63,552 nt of DNA from Gammaproteobacteria bacterium BRH_c0 (GTDB lineage Bacteria > Pseudomonadota > Gammaproteobacteria > Pseudomonadales > Porticoccaceae), in contig LADM01000063.1 in the NCBI GenBank assembly GCA_000961645.1, positions 1 to 63,552 of the forward strand. Direction: 5' to 3'. Made by a program: the position numbers and the translations under genes. Under the pieces are notes generated by a model that did no database searches, was not told the origin of the DNA, and was given only the letters and a program-made list of their open reading frames with translations. Shown in pieces: positions 7,702 through 17,202 of the stretch; position 1 is the first letter of the stretch; every line of letters begins with the position of its first letter.

Positions 7702-9243
7702 ATGAGCGACTCAAATCAAACCGCTGTATCGCGCAGAAATCTGTTAAAGGCCACGCTGGCAACCTCTGCGCTGGTGGCGAGCCGCGGCGCGCTTGCTGCT
7801 AAAACGGCTCCCGTGACCGATGATATCACCTGGATGTCAGGGATCGAACTGCGACATTTGATCGCCAAAAAAGCGATTTCCCCCGTCGAAGTCGTCGACC
7901 ATTTTCTCAAGCGGATAGACCGCCTGGAGCCAACACTTCACGCCTATATCACCATAGATCACGAAGGTGCCCGCGCCCAGGCCAAAGCCGCCGACGCAGC
8001 GGTGATGCGCGGTGACAGCCTCGGCCCTCTGCACGGACTGCCCATTTCCATCAAGGATCTGTATGACACCAAGGGGCTTCGCACCACGCAGGGTTCGATG
8101 ATCTACAAGGATTTCATCCCCGACAGCGACGAAATCCTGGTGGAACGGCTGCGCAAGGCCGGGGCCATCATACTCGGCAAAACACAAACCCCCGAATTTG
8201 CCACTTTCCCGCGCACCAAAACGCTACTTGCCGGGGAGACACACAACCCCTGGGACACCAGCCGTATTACCGGGGCATCAAGCGGCGGCTCTGGCGCAGC
8301 GGTGGCGGCGGGCATTTCATGCTTCTCCATTGGCAGTGATGGCGGCGGCTCCACCCGGATACCCGCCTGCTTTAACGGTGTCTTTGGCTTCCAGCCTAGT
8401 GCCGGGCGGTTGCCCATGCGCATCCCTCGTCCTGTGCATATGGCATCGGCTGGCCCCATGTCATTGCATGTGCGGGACTCGGCAGCGCTTATCCAGGTGA
8501 TGTCTGGAAAGGATCACCGCGACCCCAGCGCCATCGAATCATCCAGCCCCGACTTTCTGGGTGAACTGGACAAAGACATCAAAGGCTATCGCATTGCCTG
8601 GTCGAAGGACTGGGGATGCATCCCAGATGTTGAGCCAAGAGTGACGAATCAGGTCGCTACAGCGGCAAAACTCTTCGCAGATGCTGGCGCAATCATCGAC
8701 AACCCTGACATTGTCCTTCCCGACGAAAAATCCTGGGGCGTCTTCCTCACCATTAACGAAACCTCCTATCAACGCGGTGGCCGCCTGCTGGACTTCACGC
8801 CCGAGCAGCAAGCGCAACTAACACCACCCACCAAGATGATGCTCGAACAGGTTAAATCGAGACCCAAAATAACCGCAGTACAACAGATACAGGCGCTTCA
8901 AAACCGTGCTGAACTCGCTCACTGGATGGATGGCATCTTTGAGAAGCATGATCTTATCTGCACGCCAACCCTCGGTATCGTGGCGCCTAAAATCCCCAGC
9001 GCAGATTGGGATCAACCCTACCTGGACCCCTACTACGCCAGCCATATCAGCACCTGCTATACCTATATCGTCAATGTGCTCGGCCTGGCCGCTGCTTCCG
9101 TTCCCTGTGGTTTTGTCGATGGAGTACCTGTAGGTTTGCAAATCATCGGCCCCAGATTTGCCGATTTGAAAGTCATGCGCGCCGCTCAGACATTCAGCAA
9201 ACTCAAACCCTGGATGCATATGCACCCAGAGCTTGCAACCTGA
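7702..9243 (+). CDS. Tat-exported amidase (amidase-signature family)
   Basis: A 513-residue amidase hydrolysing a C-N amide bond of unknown substrate. The N-terminus has a twin-arginine signal (SRRNLLKATLATSALV), so it is probably folded before export to the periplasm. The Ser-cisSer-Lys triad is visible: K118 in GLPISIKDLYD, S194 in GASSGGSGAAVAAG and nucleophile S217 in GSDGGGSTRIPA. Length agrees with the family (about 460-520). The divergent TetR gene is the likely regulator. Family members include aryl-acylamidases, peptide amidases and 6-aminohexanoate-cyclic-dimer hydrolase. Confidence 0.93.
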   Translation: MSDSNQTAVSRRNLLKATLATSALVASRGALAAKTAPVTDDITWMSGIELRHLIAKKAISPVEVVDHFLKRIDRLEPTLHAYITIDHEGARAQAKAADAAVMRGDSLGPLHGLPISIKDLYDTKGLRTTQGSMIYKDFIPDSDEILVERLRKAGAIILGKTQTPEFATFPRTKTLLAGETHNPWDTSRITGASSGGSGAAVAAGISCFSIGSDGGGSTRIPACFNGVFGFQPSAGRLPMRIPRPVHMASAGPMSLHVRDSAALIQVMSGKDHRDPSAIESSSPDFLGELDKDIKGYRIAWSKDWGCIPDVEPRVTNQVATAAKLFADAGAIIDNPDIVLPDEKSWGVFLTINETSYQRGGRLLDFTPEQQAQLTPPTKMMLEQVKSRPKITAVQQIQALQNRAELAHWMDGIFEKHDLICTPTLGIVAPKIPSADWDQPYLDPYYASHISTCYTYIVNVLGLAAASVPCGFVDGVPVGLQIIGPRFADLKVMRAAQTFSKLKPWMHMHPELAT

Positions 9244-9528
9244 CTTGAAACCTTAAACAGCCAGTTGCTCCAATGCTAACGGTAAAAGCTCAGCAGTTTG
9301 TTGCAGATGGGGAAGGTGATCAGAATAGAAGAAGACCAAAATGCAGTTTTGATCAATCTTCCATCTCGACAAGCCCGGTTTAAATAGCCCCGCTGCCAAC
9401 CGGTAGTTACCAGCAGCAAGCTGAACATTGGACTGGAGCGCTTTGATAACTGTTGGGGACGTATTTTTCTCACCGGCCAGACAACTATGCCGGTAATGCC
9501 TGGATAAAATCAGTACCTGTCCTTGATT

Positions 9529-10839
9529 TCACTTGCCCGACTGGTTATTGAGAATCCGCACTTCCCGCTGCGGGAATGGAATTTCGAAGCCATGCTCCTG
9601 CAAAGTCTCCAGAATCATCAACAGCAGGTCACCACCGACCCGGTTTTTGCCGTCATCGATACCGTACATCCAGAACTCGACAAACATGTTGATGCCGGAA
9701 TCGCCGAAGCTGTCAATTTCGCAGTCGGGCCGTTCTTCAAAGGGAATATCCGGCCCGCTGATCACCTGCTCATGGGAGGCGACCACTTCCTTGATAATCT
9801 CCACCAGCTTGCGCACGTCGCTGTGATAGGCCACCGAGAAGTCGACCCGATAGCGCTGTTTCTTGTCCTTGTGAGTCCAGTTGGTAAAACTTTCCGTCAT
9901 GAACTTTTCATTGGGCACCATGATGTCCTTGCCATCAAAGGTTTCCAGCGTGGTGGAGCGCAGCGTTAGTTCACGGACAATACCGGTTCTGCCATCCTCC
10001 AGTTCAATGTAGTCATCAACGGAAATGGAACGGTCGAGGAGGATGATAATGCCGGAAATAAAGTTTGACGCGATCGCCTGCAAGCCAAAACCCAGGCCCA
10101 CACCCAGCGCACCACCAAATACCGCCAGGGCCGTGAGATTGATCCCCATCACCTGCAGCAGCAACAGAAAAATGATCAGGAAAATGGCGACTTCGAGTAA
10201 CTTGGCTGCCACTTCCCTGGTGCGGAAATCCAGTTTTTCCTGGCGTCGGATAATCTCCTTGCCGGTACTGTTCGACACTCTGCCGAGCCAGAACAGCAGC
10301 GAACCAAACAAGGTAACCCGCAGGACGCCATACATGGAGACTTCAATATTGCCGATAGTGACGGAAAGGGATTCCAGAATTTCAATCAGTGGCGCCAGCA
10401 ACCCGACCAGGTGCAGGAACAGCAATGGCAAGCCCACCCAGCGAAATACAAACTTGAGAAAATCCAGTTTGACGTGATCGCGAATAAGGGCGTTGAACAC
10501 CAGCAGCATGGCAACAATCAGGGCCGACTGCAGCAGCCAGGACTGACCGAGGGTTTTCGCACTTATTTCGGCCACAATACTGAGGATCAAAATGGTGAGT
10601 AGGGGAAAAATCAGATTGCCCAGTTTACTGAAAAACCTCTGCAATAATTTCAGCTGCACATCAGGCTGAGGTGTTGCCAGTACCGGTATATAGTGCCTGA
10701 TGCGGTTGGCCACCACATAGGCAAAGCCAAAAATCGCCAGCACCAGACCCAGCTGCGCATAGGTTTCCGTCATCAAAAGCACATCAATGGCCTTCTGGCT
10801 CATGTCGATCAATGACTGCTTGTAGTGCTGAAAGTCCAT
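9529..10839 (-). CDS. MscS-family mechanosensitive ion channel
   Basis: A 436-residue inner-membrane channel that opens under membrane tension. It has about five predicted membrane segments; the last, pore-lining one is LTALAVFGGALGVGLGFGLQ, whose Ala/Gly pattern is typical of TM3 of MscS. The cytoplasmic beta domain follows with ASNFISGIIILLDRSISVDDYIEL and FDGKDIMVPNEKFM. Compared with E. coli MscS (286 residues) it has an N-terminal extension with extra membrane segments, like the MscM/YnaI-type subfamilies. It stands alone, with a 210-base gap to hflC. Confidence 0.93.
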   Translation of the reverse strand: MDFQHYKQSLIDMSQKAIDVLLMTETYAQLGLVLAIFGFAYVVANRIRHYIPVLATPQPDVQLKLLQRFFSKLGNLIFPLLTILILSIVAEISAKTLGQSWLLQSALIVAMLLVFNALIRDHVKLDFLKFVFRWVGLPLLFLHLVGLLAPLIEILESLSVTIGNIEVSMYGVLRVTLFGSLLFWLGRVSNSTGKEIIRRQEKLDFRTREVAAKLLEVAIFLIIFLLLLQVMGINLTALAVFGGALGVGLGFGLQAIASNFISGIIILLDRSISVDDYIELEDGRTGIVRELTLRSTTLETFDGKDIMVPNEKFMTESFTNWTHKDKKQRYRVDFSVAYHSDVRKLVEIIKEVVASHEQVISGPDIPFEERPDCEIDSFGDSGINMFVEFWMYGIDDGKNRVGGDLLLMILETLQEHGFEIPFPQREVRILNNQSGK

Positions 10840-11005
10840 GATTACCGCTCCTGCTATATGCTTACCGTGGTAATGATATTAGTCAGTCAGCATGACAAGT
10901 CACGAAACGCTTAGGCATCTGACCCTGTGATCACAGGGGCTGGTGACGCCCTTTGCTCCACCCTCGTTCAAACTTGCAGCAGCCGCTATCCATGCCATTG
11001 ATTAT

Positions 11006-11041
11006 CCAGCCTGCAGCAATTGACTCCCCGCTGCAGGCTGG
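11006..11041 (-). terminator. Perfect 12-bp hairpin after hflC
   Basis: CCAGCCTGCAGC (11006-11017) pairs exactly with GCTGCAGGCTGG (11030-11041) around a 12-base loop, just past the hflC stop. There is no clear U tract on the minus strand, so it may act as an RNA 3'-end stabiliser and not as a classic intrinsic terminator. Confidence 0.5.
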
Positions 11042-11050
11042 GTTGATCAT

Positions 11051-11992
11051 TTAAGGTTGGCTGATATCTTCCAGATAGCGGAAGAAATCCGAATCGGCGC
11101 GAATCATCAGGGTCGAGTTTTTACCCAGCGCCTTGTAGGTGTCGAGGGTGCGGATAAAAGTGTAAAACTCGGGGTCGGCACCAAAGGCTTCACCGTAGAT
11201 GCGGATCGCCTCGGCGTCAGCCTTGCCGCGAATTTCTTCCGCCTGTCGGGCGGCCTCGGAACTGATTTCACGCAGTTCGCGCTCCATTTCGCCGGTGATC
11301 TCCAGGCTCCGGCCCTGGCCCTCGGCGCGGAAGCGCTCGGCAATGGCCTGGCGTTCAGAGATCATGCGGTTTTCCACCTGGCGGCGCACGGAATCAATGT
11401 AGTTGATGCGCTTGATACGCACATCCACCAGCTCAATGCCCAGCTCGGGCATCAGCCGCGATGCACTTTTGAGTATCTCGGCCTCGAGTTTTTCGCGGCC
11501 CAGCTTGGGGCGCTTGGTGAGGACTACATCATCCCGCTCCTGCTCAATTTCATCCAGTTCCTCGACATCGACGCTCCAGTCGCCGGAACGCACAATCTCT
11601 TCCAGCTCGGTACCGGAGACAATATCCCGCACCACGGAATCGATAATGTCATCGAGGCGATTGCGGCCACCGCGCTCATCGCGCACGCTGCGCAAAAACT
11701 GCAGGGGATCAACAATCCGCCAGCGCGCAGTGGTATCCACCTGGATAAATTCACGGCCCAGGGTGGGAATCTGGGTGACGTCGCCGTCCCAGATCAGCAG
11801 GCGGCGGTCGTAGCGCCGCACCTCCTGCACAAAGGGCAACTTCCAGTGCAGACCCGGGTCGCTGATCACTTCACCCTGCGGTTCACCGAACTGGACAATA
11901 ATCGCCTGTTCAGCCTCATCCACAACAAAGGCGGAGGAATAGAGAACAAAAGCACCGACAAGCGCAACAACACCAGTCACAAACGATTTCAT
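11051..11992 (-). CDS. hflC: HflC, modulator of FtsH protease (SPFH/band-7)
   Basis: Membrane-anchored SPFH-domain protein that with HflK forms a cage around FtsH and limits its proteolysis of membrane substrates. One N-terminal membrane helix (FVTGVVALVGAFVLYSSAFV) precedes the SPFH domain (EQAIIVQFGEPQGEVISDPG, LHWKLPFVQEVRRYDRRLL). A long Glu/Arg/Ala-rich helical part follows (about 200-265) with ERFRAEGQGRSLEI and ADAEAIRIYGEAFG. Its ATG overlaps the hflK stop by four bases (ATGA), indicating translational coupling. Confidence 0.95.
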   Translation of the reverse strand: MKSFVTGVVALVGAFVLYSSAFVVDEAEQAIIVQFGEPQGEVISDPGLHWKLPFVQEVRRYDRRLLIWDGDVTQIPTLGREFIQVDTTARWRIVDPLQFLRSVRDERGGRNRLDDIIDSVVRDIVSGTELEEIVRSGDWSVDVEELDEIEQERDDVVLTKRPKLGREKLEAEILKSASRLMPELGIELVDVRIKRINYIDSVRRQVENRMISERQAIAERFRAEGQGRSLEITGEMERELREISSEAARQAEEIRGKADAEAIRIYGEAFGADPEFYTFIRTLDTYKALGKNSTLMIRADSDFFRYLEDISQP

Positions 11993-13011
11993 TTGGCGGC
12001 TCCTTTGGCTTTTTTGCCAACATCCATCAGTGGCAGCGGCCCTATCTGGTCATCCTGCACCATCATGATCTGGCCAATGCGCGGCAGCACATCGGTCAGT
12101 GTTTCCAGATAGAGGCGTGAACGGGTGACTTCGGGCACGGTTGAATATTCCTTGAGCATGGCATTGAAGCGGGCCGTTTCACCCAGTGCATGGTTGACCC
12201 GCTCTGCGGCATAACCCTGGGCATCGGCGATCAGGCGCTGGGCCTCGCCCTCGGCGCGGGGAATTTGCTGGTTGGCGCGCTTGGTGGCTTCGTTGATCAT
12301 CCGCTCGCGCTCCTGGCGCGCTTCGTTGACTTCATTAAAGGCCGGCCTGACCGCCTGGGGTGGCACCACATCCTGCAGTTCAACAGTGATGACATGGATG
12401 CCGGAATCGTAGAGATTCATGATGTTCTGTATTTCGTCCCTGGCGCCCATGGCGATCTCTACCCGCCCTACCGTCAGCACCTCGGAGCCGAGCCTGTTGC
12501 CGACAACCCGGCGCATGACCGATTCGGAGATATCCCGCAGTGTGCGGTCAGGATTGCGCTGCTGGTACAGGTACTTGATGGGGTCCTGGATGCGGTATTG
12601 CACAACCCACTCCACATCGATCACATTGAGATCGCCGGTGAGCATCAGCGATTCGCTGGTAAAGTCCTGGTTGGAATACTGGGTGCGGTTATCGATCTGG
12701 CCCGCGGTGCGAAAGCCGAATTCCTGCTTCAGCACCCGGGCTGAAGCCACCCGCTGGATGCGGTCGACGCCAAAGGGAATCTTGAAATGCAGGCCCGGAT
12801 CAGTGACGTTGACCACCGCGCCAAAGCGCTTGACCACTACCTGTTCCTCGGGCTGCACGGTGTAGAAACTGCTGAACAACCCCCACACAAGGATCAGCAC
12901 CAGGGGAATCAATACCAGGGAAAATTGCGACGGCAATTTTCTCATCAGTTCTTTTATATCGTCTTCGAGGTTGCGGGAGTTTGATGCTCCCTGCCACGGG
13001 TTTTTGTCCAT
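11989..13011 (-). CDS. hflK: HflK, modulator of FtsH protease (SPFH/band-7)
   Basis: Partner of HflC. The N-terminus (MDKNPWQGASNSRNLEDDIK) is much shorter than the Gly/Pro-rich leader of E. coli HflK (419 residues against 340 here). One membrane helix (about 31-50, LVLIPLVLILVWGLFSSFY) leads into the SPFH domain with TVQPEEQVVVKRFGAVVNV and DPGLHFKIPFGVD. The coiled stalk contains NEARQERERMINEATKRANQ and RAEGEAQRLIADAQGYAAER. Start supported by CGGAG eight bases upstream. The usual hfq-hflX neighbours are absent, so this may be a separate hflKC copy. Confidence 0.92.
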   Translation of the reverse strand: MDKNPWQGASNSRNLEDDIKELMRKLPSQFSLVLIPLVLILVWGLFSSFYTVQPEEQVVVKRFGAVVNVTDPGLHFKIPFGVDRIQRVASARVLKQEFGFRTAGQIDNRTQYSNQDFTSESLMLTGDLNVIDVEWVVQYRIQDPIKYLYQQRNPDRTLRDISESVMRRVVGNRLGSEVLTVGRVEIAMGARDEIQNIMNLYDSGIHVITVELQDVVPPQAVRPAFNEVNEARQERERMINEATKRANQQIPRAEGEAQRLIADAQGYAAERVNHALGETARFNAMLKEYSTVPEVTRSRLYLETLTDVLPRIGQIMMVQDDQIGPLPLMDVGKKAKGAAK

Positions 13012-13302
13012 CCTCTATTCTCCGTTGAGTGAAATTTGCCCCCTGAATCCCATCCGTCATTACCGTCATGGGGGATGGCAGCGGACTCACCTTAACAGAC
13101 CGGCTGCACCAGGACAGCCTGTAGAGGGCTATAGCGATGAAAAACAGCCTCTATCGCCCAACTGTAAGTCATTTGACTTACATTAATGGATACCTCTATC
13201 ATCGCCTGCCTATCTACCCCTGCGACGCCAATCCCAAGCAGTATTGTGGGCGACAAATCCAGCGGGATACAAAACATAACACCACCATCAGGGAACCCGA
13301 TT

Positions 13303-14676
13303 ATGACCGATTCTCAAGCCCTTGGCGCTGACAACACCGCTAGCGACGAAGACAAGCTGCGCGCCTGTGTGGAGCGCCTTACCGGCGGCAAGATTATTGC
13401 CATGGAGCGCCAGATTCGCTGGCGTCCGGCCTGGTTTGTGGACGTTGACCGCAACGGCGAGATTCTCCACGTCCATATCCGCGGTGACCGCCAGAGCGAT
13501 GTACTGCCATTTCCTGAGCTCAAGCGCGAAGCGGATATCATTGAAGTGCTGGAAGAACACGGCGTTCCCGTACCCCATATCTACGGCATGTGCGAAGACC
13601 CGGTAGCCATCATCATGGAAACCGTGCCGGGCACCCGCGATGTATCCACTGCCGCCAGCGATGAGGAGCGCCGCTCCATCGCCCGCCAGTACATTGACGC
13701 CATTGCCCGTATGCACCAGTTGCCCCTTGAGGCCTTTGCTGCGCGCGGCATTGACATCCCCCAGGGCGCCGAAGATATCGCCCTGGCGGGGCTGAATGCC
13801 TACCTGCCCCTCTACAACCGTCACAAGAAAAAGCCCGAGCCACTGATTGAGTTTGCGGTGCGCTGGTTGCGCGCCAACATTCCGGCCCACCGCACCAAAC
13901 CCAGTTTTATCGCCTTCGATGCCGGCCAGTTTCTGTTCGAGAACGGCAAGCTCACCTGCCTCTATGACTTTGAATTTGCCATGGTGGGCGATGCGCTAAC
14001 CGACCTGGCCACCATGTCCATGCGCCAGTCGGTGGAACACATGGGCGACGATATCGGGCCGCTCTGCCAGTACTATGCCGAAGTGACCGGCGAACCCCTC
14101 GATATCAAGGTGATGCGTTACCACCACGCCCTGTTTGCCACGGTGGCCTGTATGCAGTTTGTCGGCTCCATCGGCAATCCCCAGCCCGGCGACCCCCACG
14201 ATGTCTACACTGAGTGGGATCTGGCGCTGCGCCGCTCACTGATCAATATCATGGCGGAAAACCTCGGTGTGACAGTGGAAAAACCAGCCAGGGTGATCGC
14301 CCCTGCCACCGTCAACGCCGCGCTGATGAAAATGCTCGACGATGCTGTGAAGCAAATCGGCGCTGCGGATGACGTGCAGGAAGCCCGCAAGTTCGCGGCC
14401 CTGAGGCTGACGGAATATATCGCCAAGGTAGACCAGTACGGACCCGAGCTGGAGCGTATCGACCGGGAGGAGGCACAGGCCATTCTCGGCAGGCGCTATG
14501 ACGATCCGGCACAGCTGGAGGAGCAACTGGAAGCCTTTGTGCGCAGCGCGGGCCCTGAGCACAATCAGCAACTGATGCGCTTTTTCGCCAGTCAAATAGA
14601 GCGCCGGGTACAGGTGTACGGCGACACCGCCATTGGCGAATCCGCCTCCCATGTAAAACTGGAACCTGTTTACTGA
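13303..14676 (+). CDS. APH-fold phosphotransferase-like protein with altered catalytic loop
   Basis: A 457-residue protein of the aminoglycoside-phosphotransferase (APH/choline kinase) fold, cytoplasmic. N-lobe features include LKREADIIEVLEEHGVPVP and the hinge-like AIIMETVPGTRD; the metal-binding motif is LYDFEFAMVGDALTDLA. The catalytic loop is AFDAGQF in place of the usual HGD-x4-N, keeping the Asp but losing His and Asn. About 150 residues follow the kinase core. It is a paralogue of the protein at 27114-28529. Start chosen at ATG 13303, with AGGGA upstream; the frame is open further upstream. Relatives such as LvaA phosphorylate hydroxyacyl-CoA intermediates; substrate here is unknown. 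Confidence 0.8.
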   Translation: MTDSQALGADNTASDEDKLRACVERLTGGKIIAMERQIRWRPAWFVDVDRNGEILHVHIRGDRQSDVLPFPELKREADIIEVLEEHGVPVPHIYGMCEDPVAIIMETVPGTRDVSTAASDEERRSIARQYIDAIARMHQLPLEAFAARGIDIPQGAEDIALAGLNAYLPLYNRHKKKPEPLIEFAVRWLRANIPAHRTKPSFIAFDAGQFLFENGKLTCLYDFEFAMVGDALTDLATMSMRQSVEHMGDDIGPLCQYYAEVTGEPLDIKVMRYHHALFATVACMQFVGSIGNPQPGDPHDVYTEWDLALRRSLINIMAENLGVTVEKPARVIAPATVNAALMKMLDDAVKQIGAADDVQEARKFAALRLTEYIAKVDQYGPELERIDREEAQAILGRRYDDPAQLEEQLEAFVRSAGPEHNQQLMRFFASQIERRVQVYGDTAIGESASHVKLEPVY

Positions 14677-14695
14677 CCGCAGGGTTGCCCCAACT

Positions 14696-14729
14696 CCGTC
14701 ACGACAGGAGCCACCTTCTGTCGTGACGG
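14696..14729. terminator. Hairpin terminator between convergent genes
   Basis: A perfect 12-bp stem, CCGTCACGACAG (14696-14707) with CTGTCGTGACGG (14718-14729), loop of 10. It lies between the convergent APH-like and VOC genes. No strong U tract follows on either strand. Confidence 0.65.
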
Positions 14730-14735
14730 TTCACT

Positions 14736-15137
14736 TCACAGGGGAAATCCCAGTTCTACCAGCACCCCGTTAGGGTCGCGCACAAAGATCAGATGCATGC
14801 CAATGGCGGGCACATCCATTTCATCAAAATCCAGATGGTGTTGCCGCAGGCGCTGGCTGTAGTCCTCGGCATTGCCGCTACAGGACAGGGCAAAGTGATC
14901 GATCATGCCCCGCTGCGCGGCGCCCCGCACCGGATCAGCACCTTCAACAAAGAGCCCGGTAGCCACCAGATGCACCACCGGCAGACCTTCCTCATCCAGG
15001 CAATAAGCGCCTTTTGACAGGTCTGTGGTCATGGGTGGCGGCACCACGCTCATACCCAGTGCCGTGCCATAAAACTCGATGCATTCTGGCAGGCGGGCCG
15101 TTCTTATATTCACATGGTCCAGTTTTTTTACGCTCAT
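14736..15137 (-). CDS. VOC (glyoxalase/dioxygenase fold) protein
   Basis: A 133-residue vicinal-oxygen-chelate protein made of two beta-alpha-beta-beta-beta modules. Metal-ligand candidates are His8 in KLDHVNI, the His in MIDHFAL and the Glu in VLVELGF, in the expected positions for a glyoxalase or dioxygenase-like centre. DPNGVLVEL is a standard C-terminal VOC motif. It is divergent from the SDR gene at 15479. Substrate unknown; a lyase, dioxygenase or isomerase acting on a catabolic intermediate is plausible. Confidence 0.85.
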   Translation of the reverse strand: MSVKKLDHVNIRTARLPECIEFYGTALGMSVVPPPMTTDLSKGAYCLDEEGLPVVHLVATGLFVEGADPVRGAAQRGMIDHFALSCSGNAEDYSQRLRQHHLDFDEMDVPAIGMHLIFVRDPNGVLVELGFPL

Positions 15138-15478
15138 TTTTATACCTGTTTACGTGTACTGTCGGAATCAAAAGGTAATTTTAGCGCTTAATGACAAGAA
15201 CAGGCTCAAGGCCGGGACACCGAAATGTCCGCAAATTCACAATGGTTTTACATCCACATACCTGATTCCCGGCTTTTACTCTTTTTACCACAATCACGGG
15301 CTGCGGCAGCGGAGCCTTGCAACCAGGAGCCTTGCGACCAAGTGGCAAAGGGGCGTCATTCCCATTACCATTGCCGACTGTTTTCTGAGACATGCCAGCG
15401 CTGATGCCCAAACGTCAACAGAACCTAGCCACACTCGGATCAACCCGACTTTCCAACACATAAAAGACGAGACTTGCC
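15138..15478. other. Divergent intergenic region, no gene supported
   Basis: About 340 bases between the divergent VOC and SDR genes. It must contain promoters for both. I see no convincing coding frame, repeat or clear operator here. Confidence 0.4.
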
Positions 15479-16303
15479 ATGACGACACCACTGATTGATA
15501 ACCCCGCCGCCTTTTGCGCCCAGTATGGCCCCTGGGCAGTGATTGCCGGCGCCTCCGACGGTACCGGCGAGCAGTTCGCCCACCAGATCGCCGCTACCGG
15601 CATTAACTGTGTGCTGGTCTCGCGTCGCCACGGCGTCCTCACCACCCTCGGCGAAACCCTGGAAAAAACCTACGGGGTAAAAACCCGGGTGGTGGTACTG
15701 GATCTCAGCCTGGCCAACGCCGGTATTCAACTGTGCAAAGCCGTTGCCGATCTCGAAGTGGGCCTGTTTGTGTCCAATGCCGGTGCCGACACCGCAGGCA
15801 AGCTGTTCGCGGAAGGAGATCTGAACACCTGGCACAACCTGATCAATATGAATGTCCACAACCCCATGGACGCCTGTCATATCCTTATGCAACCGATGAT
15901 TGAACGCGGTCGCGGCGGCCTGCTGCTGATGGGTTCCGGCCAGGCCATCGGCGGCCAGCCCCGCACCGGCGTCTATTCCGCCTGCAAGGGCTTCAGCCTC
16001 AACCTCTGTGAAGCCATGTGGACTGAGCTCAAGCCCCTCGGTGTCGATGTACTGAGTGCTGTTGCGCCGCTGATGCACACCCCCACCCTGCACCGCACCC
16101 TGGGTGATCTGGCCCATGCGATTCCCGGTGTACTCGATGCCGACTATGTGGTGCGCACCTCCCTCGAAAATCTCAATATCGGCCCGATCTATATTTTCCC
16201 CACGGGCATTCCCGGCGATGATCACGAGGCCATCATGGCCGCCCGCAAACAACGAATCGACAATGTGCTGGCACTGGCAAAAGCCATGTTTGAAGGCGGC
16301 TGA
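15479..16303 (+). CDS. Short-chain dehydrogenase/reductase (SDR)
   Basis: A 274-residue classical-type SDR oxidoreductase using NAD(P). The Rossmann motif is VIAGASDGTGEQFA, a variant of TGxxxGxG with Ala for Thr. LFVSNAGAD is the NAG motif and YSACKGF carries the catalytic Tyr and Lys, with Ser in LLMGSGQA about 15 residues before the Tyr. It resembles the group of SDRs annotated as 17-beta-hydroxysteroid or 3-oxoacyl type, but substrate cannot be assigned. It is followed 50 bases later by a TetR gene on the same strand, suggesting shared transcription. Confidence 0.9.
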   Translation: MTTPLIDNPAAFCAQYGPWAVIAGASDGTGEQFAHQIAATGINCVLVSRRHGVLTTLGETLEKTYGVKTRVVVLDLSLANAGIQLCKAVADLEVGLFVSNAGADTAGKLFAEGDLNTWHNLINMNVHNPMDACHILMQPMIERGRGGLLLMGSGQAIGGQPRTGVYSACKGFSLNLCEAMWTELKPLGVDVLSAVAPLMHTPTLHRTLGDLAHAIPGVLDADYVVRTSLENLNIGPIYIFPTGIPGDDHEAIMAARKQRIDNVLALAKAMFEGG

Positions 16304-16353
16304 GTGAATCCATTGCCTTCACCTCCATCCACGTCAGGGGCACAGCGGGAGTC

Positions 16354-16992
16354 ATGAGCGAAAAACGCTACTCCAAGGGCGCGCTCAAACTGATGGAAGT
16401 AGCCGAGCAGCTGTTTGGCGAGCACGGCATTGAAGGGGTTTCCCTGCGGCAGATTATTGCTGCAGCAGGTCAGTCGAATAAATCCGCCATCCACCATAAC
16501 TTTGGCGACAAGCCCGGTTTGGTGCAGGCGGTATACGACATGCGCCTGCCACGCCTCGACGAGGCGCGGCAGGCCAAGCTCGAGATGCTCAAGGACAGCC
16601 AGGGCAGCATCTGTGCCCGCAATCTGCTGGCGGCCTTATATCTGCCGATGGTGGAGACTTTCACCCTGGAGGAGCAAAACGCCTGCGCCCAGTTCCTGCT
16701 GCGCCTGATGCACCTCGACAAGGATATTCACCCGTTTTTCCAGACCAGTGTGCCGCAACCGGCAGCGCTGGAAATCATGACAAGGCTGGAGCAATGCTAT
16801 TCACACCTGCCCGCCCAGGTGTTCAATATTCGCCTGCGGCTGGCCTCCAGCCTGTCGCTGGAATACATCGCCGAACGTGACAGATTGCTGCGCTCAGGCA
16901 GTGATCCATACCCCACGGAAGAGATGTTCTGGAATGAAATGATCCAGAATATTGAAGGCCTGTTCCAGGTGCCCTTCCCTGTCACCTACTGA
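16354..16992 (+). CDS. TetR/AcrR family transcriptional regulator
   Basis: A 212-residue TetR protein. The DNA-binding domain contains LMEVAEQLFGEHGIEGVSLR and QIIAAAGQSNKSAIHHNFGD. The rest is a helical ligand-binding and dimerisation domain with a Trp/Phe-rich end. Start ATG has GGGAG upstream. It follows the SDR gene closely and so may control that operon or the neighbouring catabolic genes. It converges with an SDR remnant and an intact SDR on the minus strand. Confidence 0.9.
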   Translation: MSEKRYSKGALKLMEVAEQLFGEHGIEGVSLRQIIAAAGQSNKSAIHHNFGDKPGLVQAVYDMRLPRLDEARQAKLEMLKDSQGSICARNLLAALYLPMVETFTLEEQNACAQFLLRLMHLDKDIHPFFQTSVPQPAALEIMTRLEQCYSHLPAQVFNIRLRLASSLSLEYIAERDRLLRSGSDPYPTEEMFWNEMIQNIEGLFQVPFPVTY

Positions 16993-17013
16993 TAGCGGAG
17001 AAAATAGCGGAAT

Positions 17014-17100
17014 TTACAGCACCGAGCGCTTCAGGCCGCCATCCACCGCAATAAATTCCCCATTCAGATAACCTGCGTTCTCGGAACAGCGGCGAGAATA
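17014..17100 (-). pseudogene. Remnant of an SDR gene (C-terminal end only)
   Basis: The minus strand encodes ENAGYLNGEFIAVDGGLKRS and two further residues, then a stop (17014-17016). YLNGEFIAVDGG is the conserved C-terminus of classical SDR enzymes (compare INGQTICCDGG in the intact SDR next door). Upstream the frame breaks down: a neighbouring frame reads PETENILAAV, like the segment just before this motif in intact SDRs, which suggests a frameshift as well as truncation. This is a gene relic between tetR and the intact SDR. Confidence 0.6.
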
Positions 17101-17202
17101 TTCTCGGTTTCAGGGACGATCTGTCGTTGCGGATTTTCCTGGTCGGTAACGGACATTATCGACATGTCTCAATGCGTAGAGGATAGTGAATCCAGTACAA
17201 CA

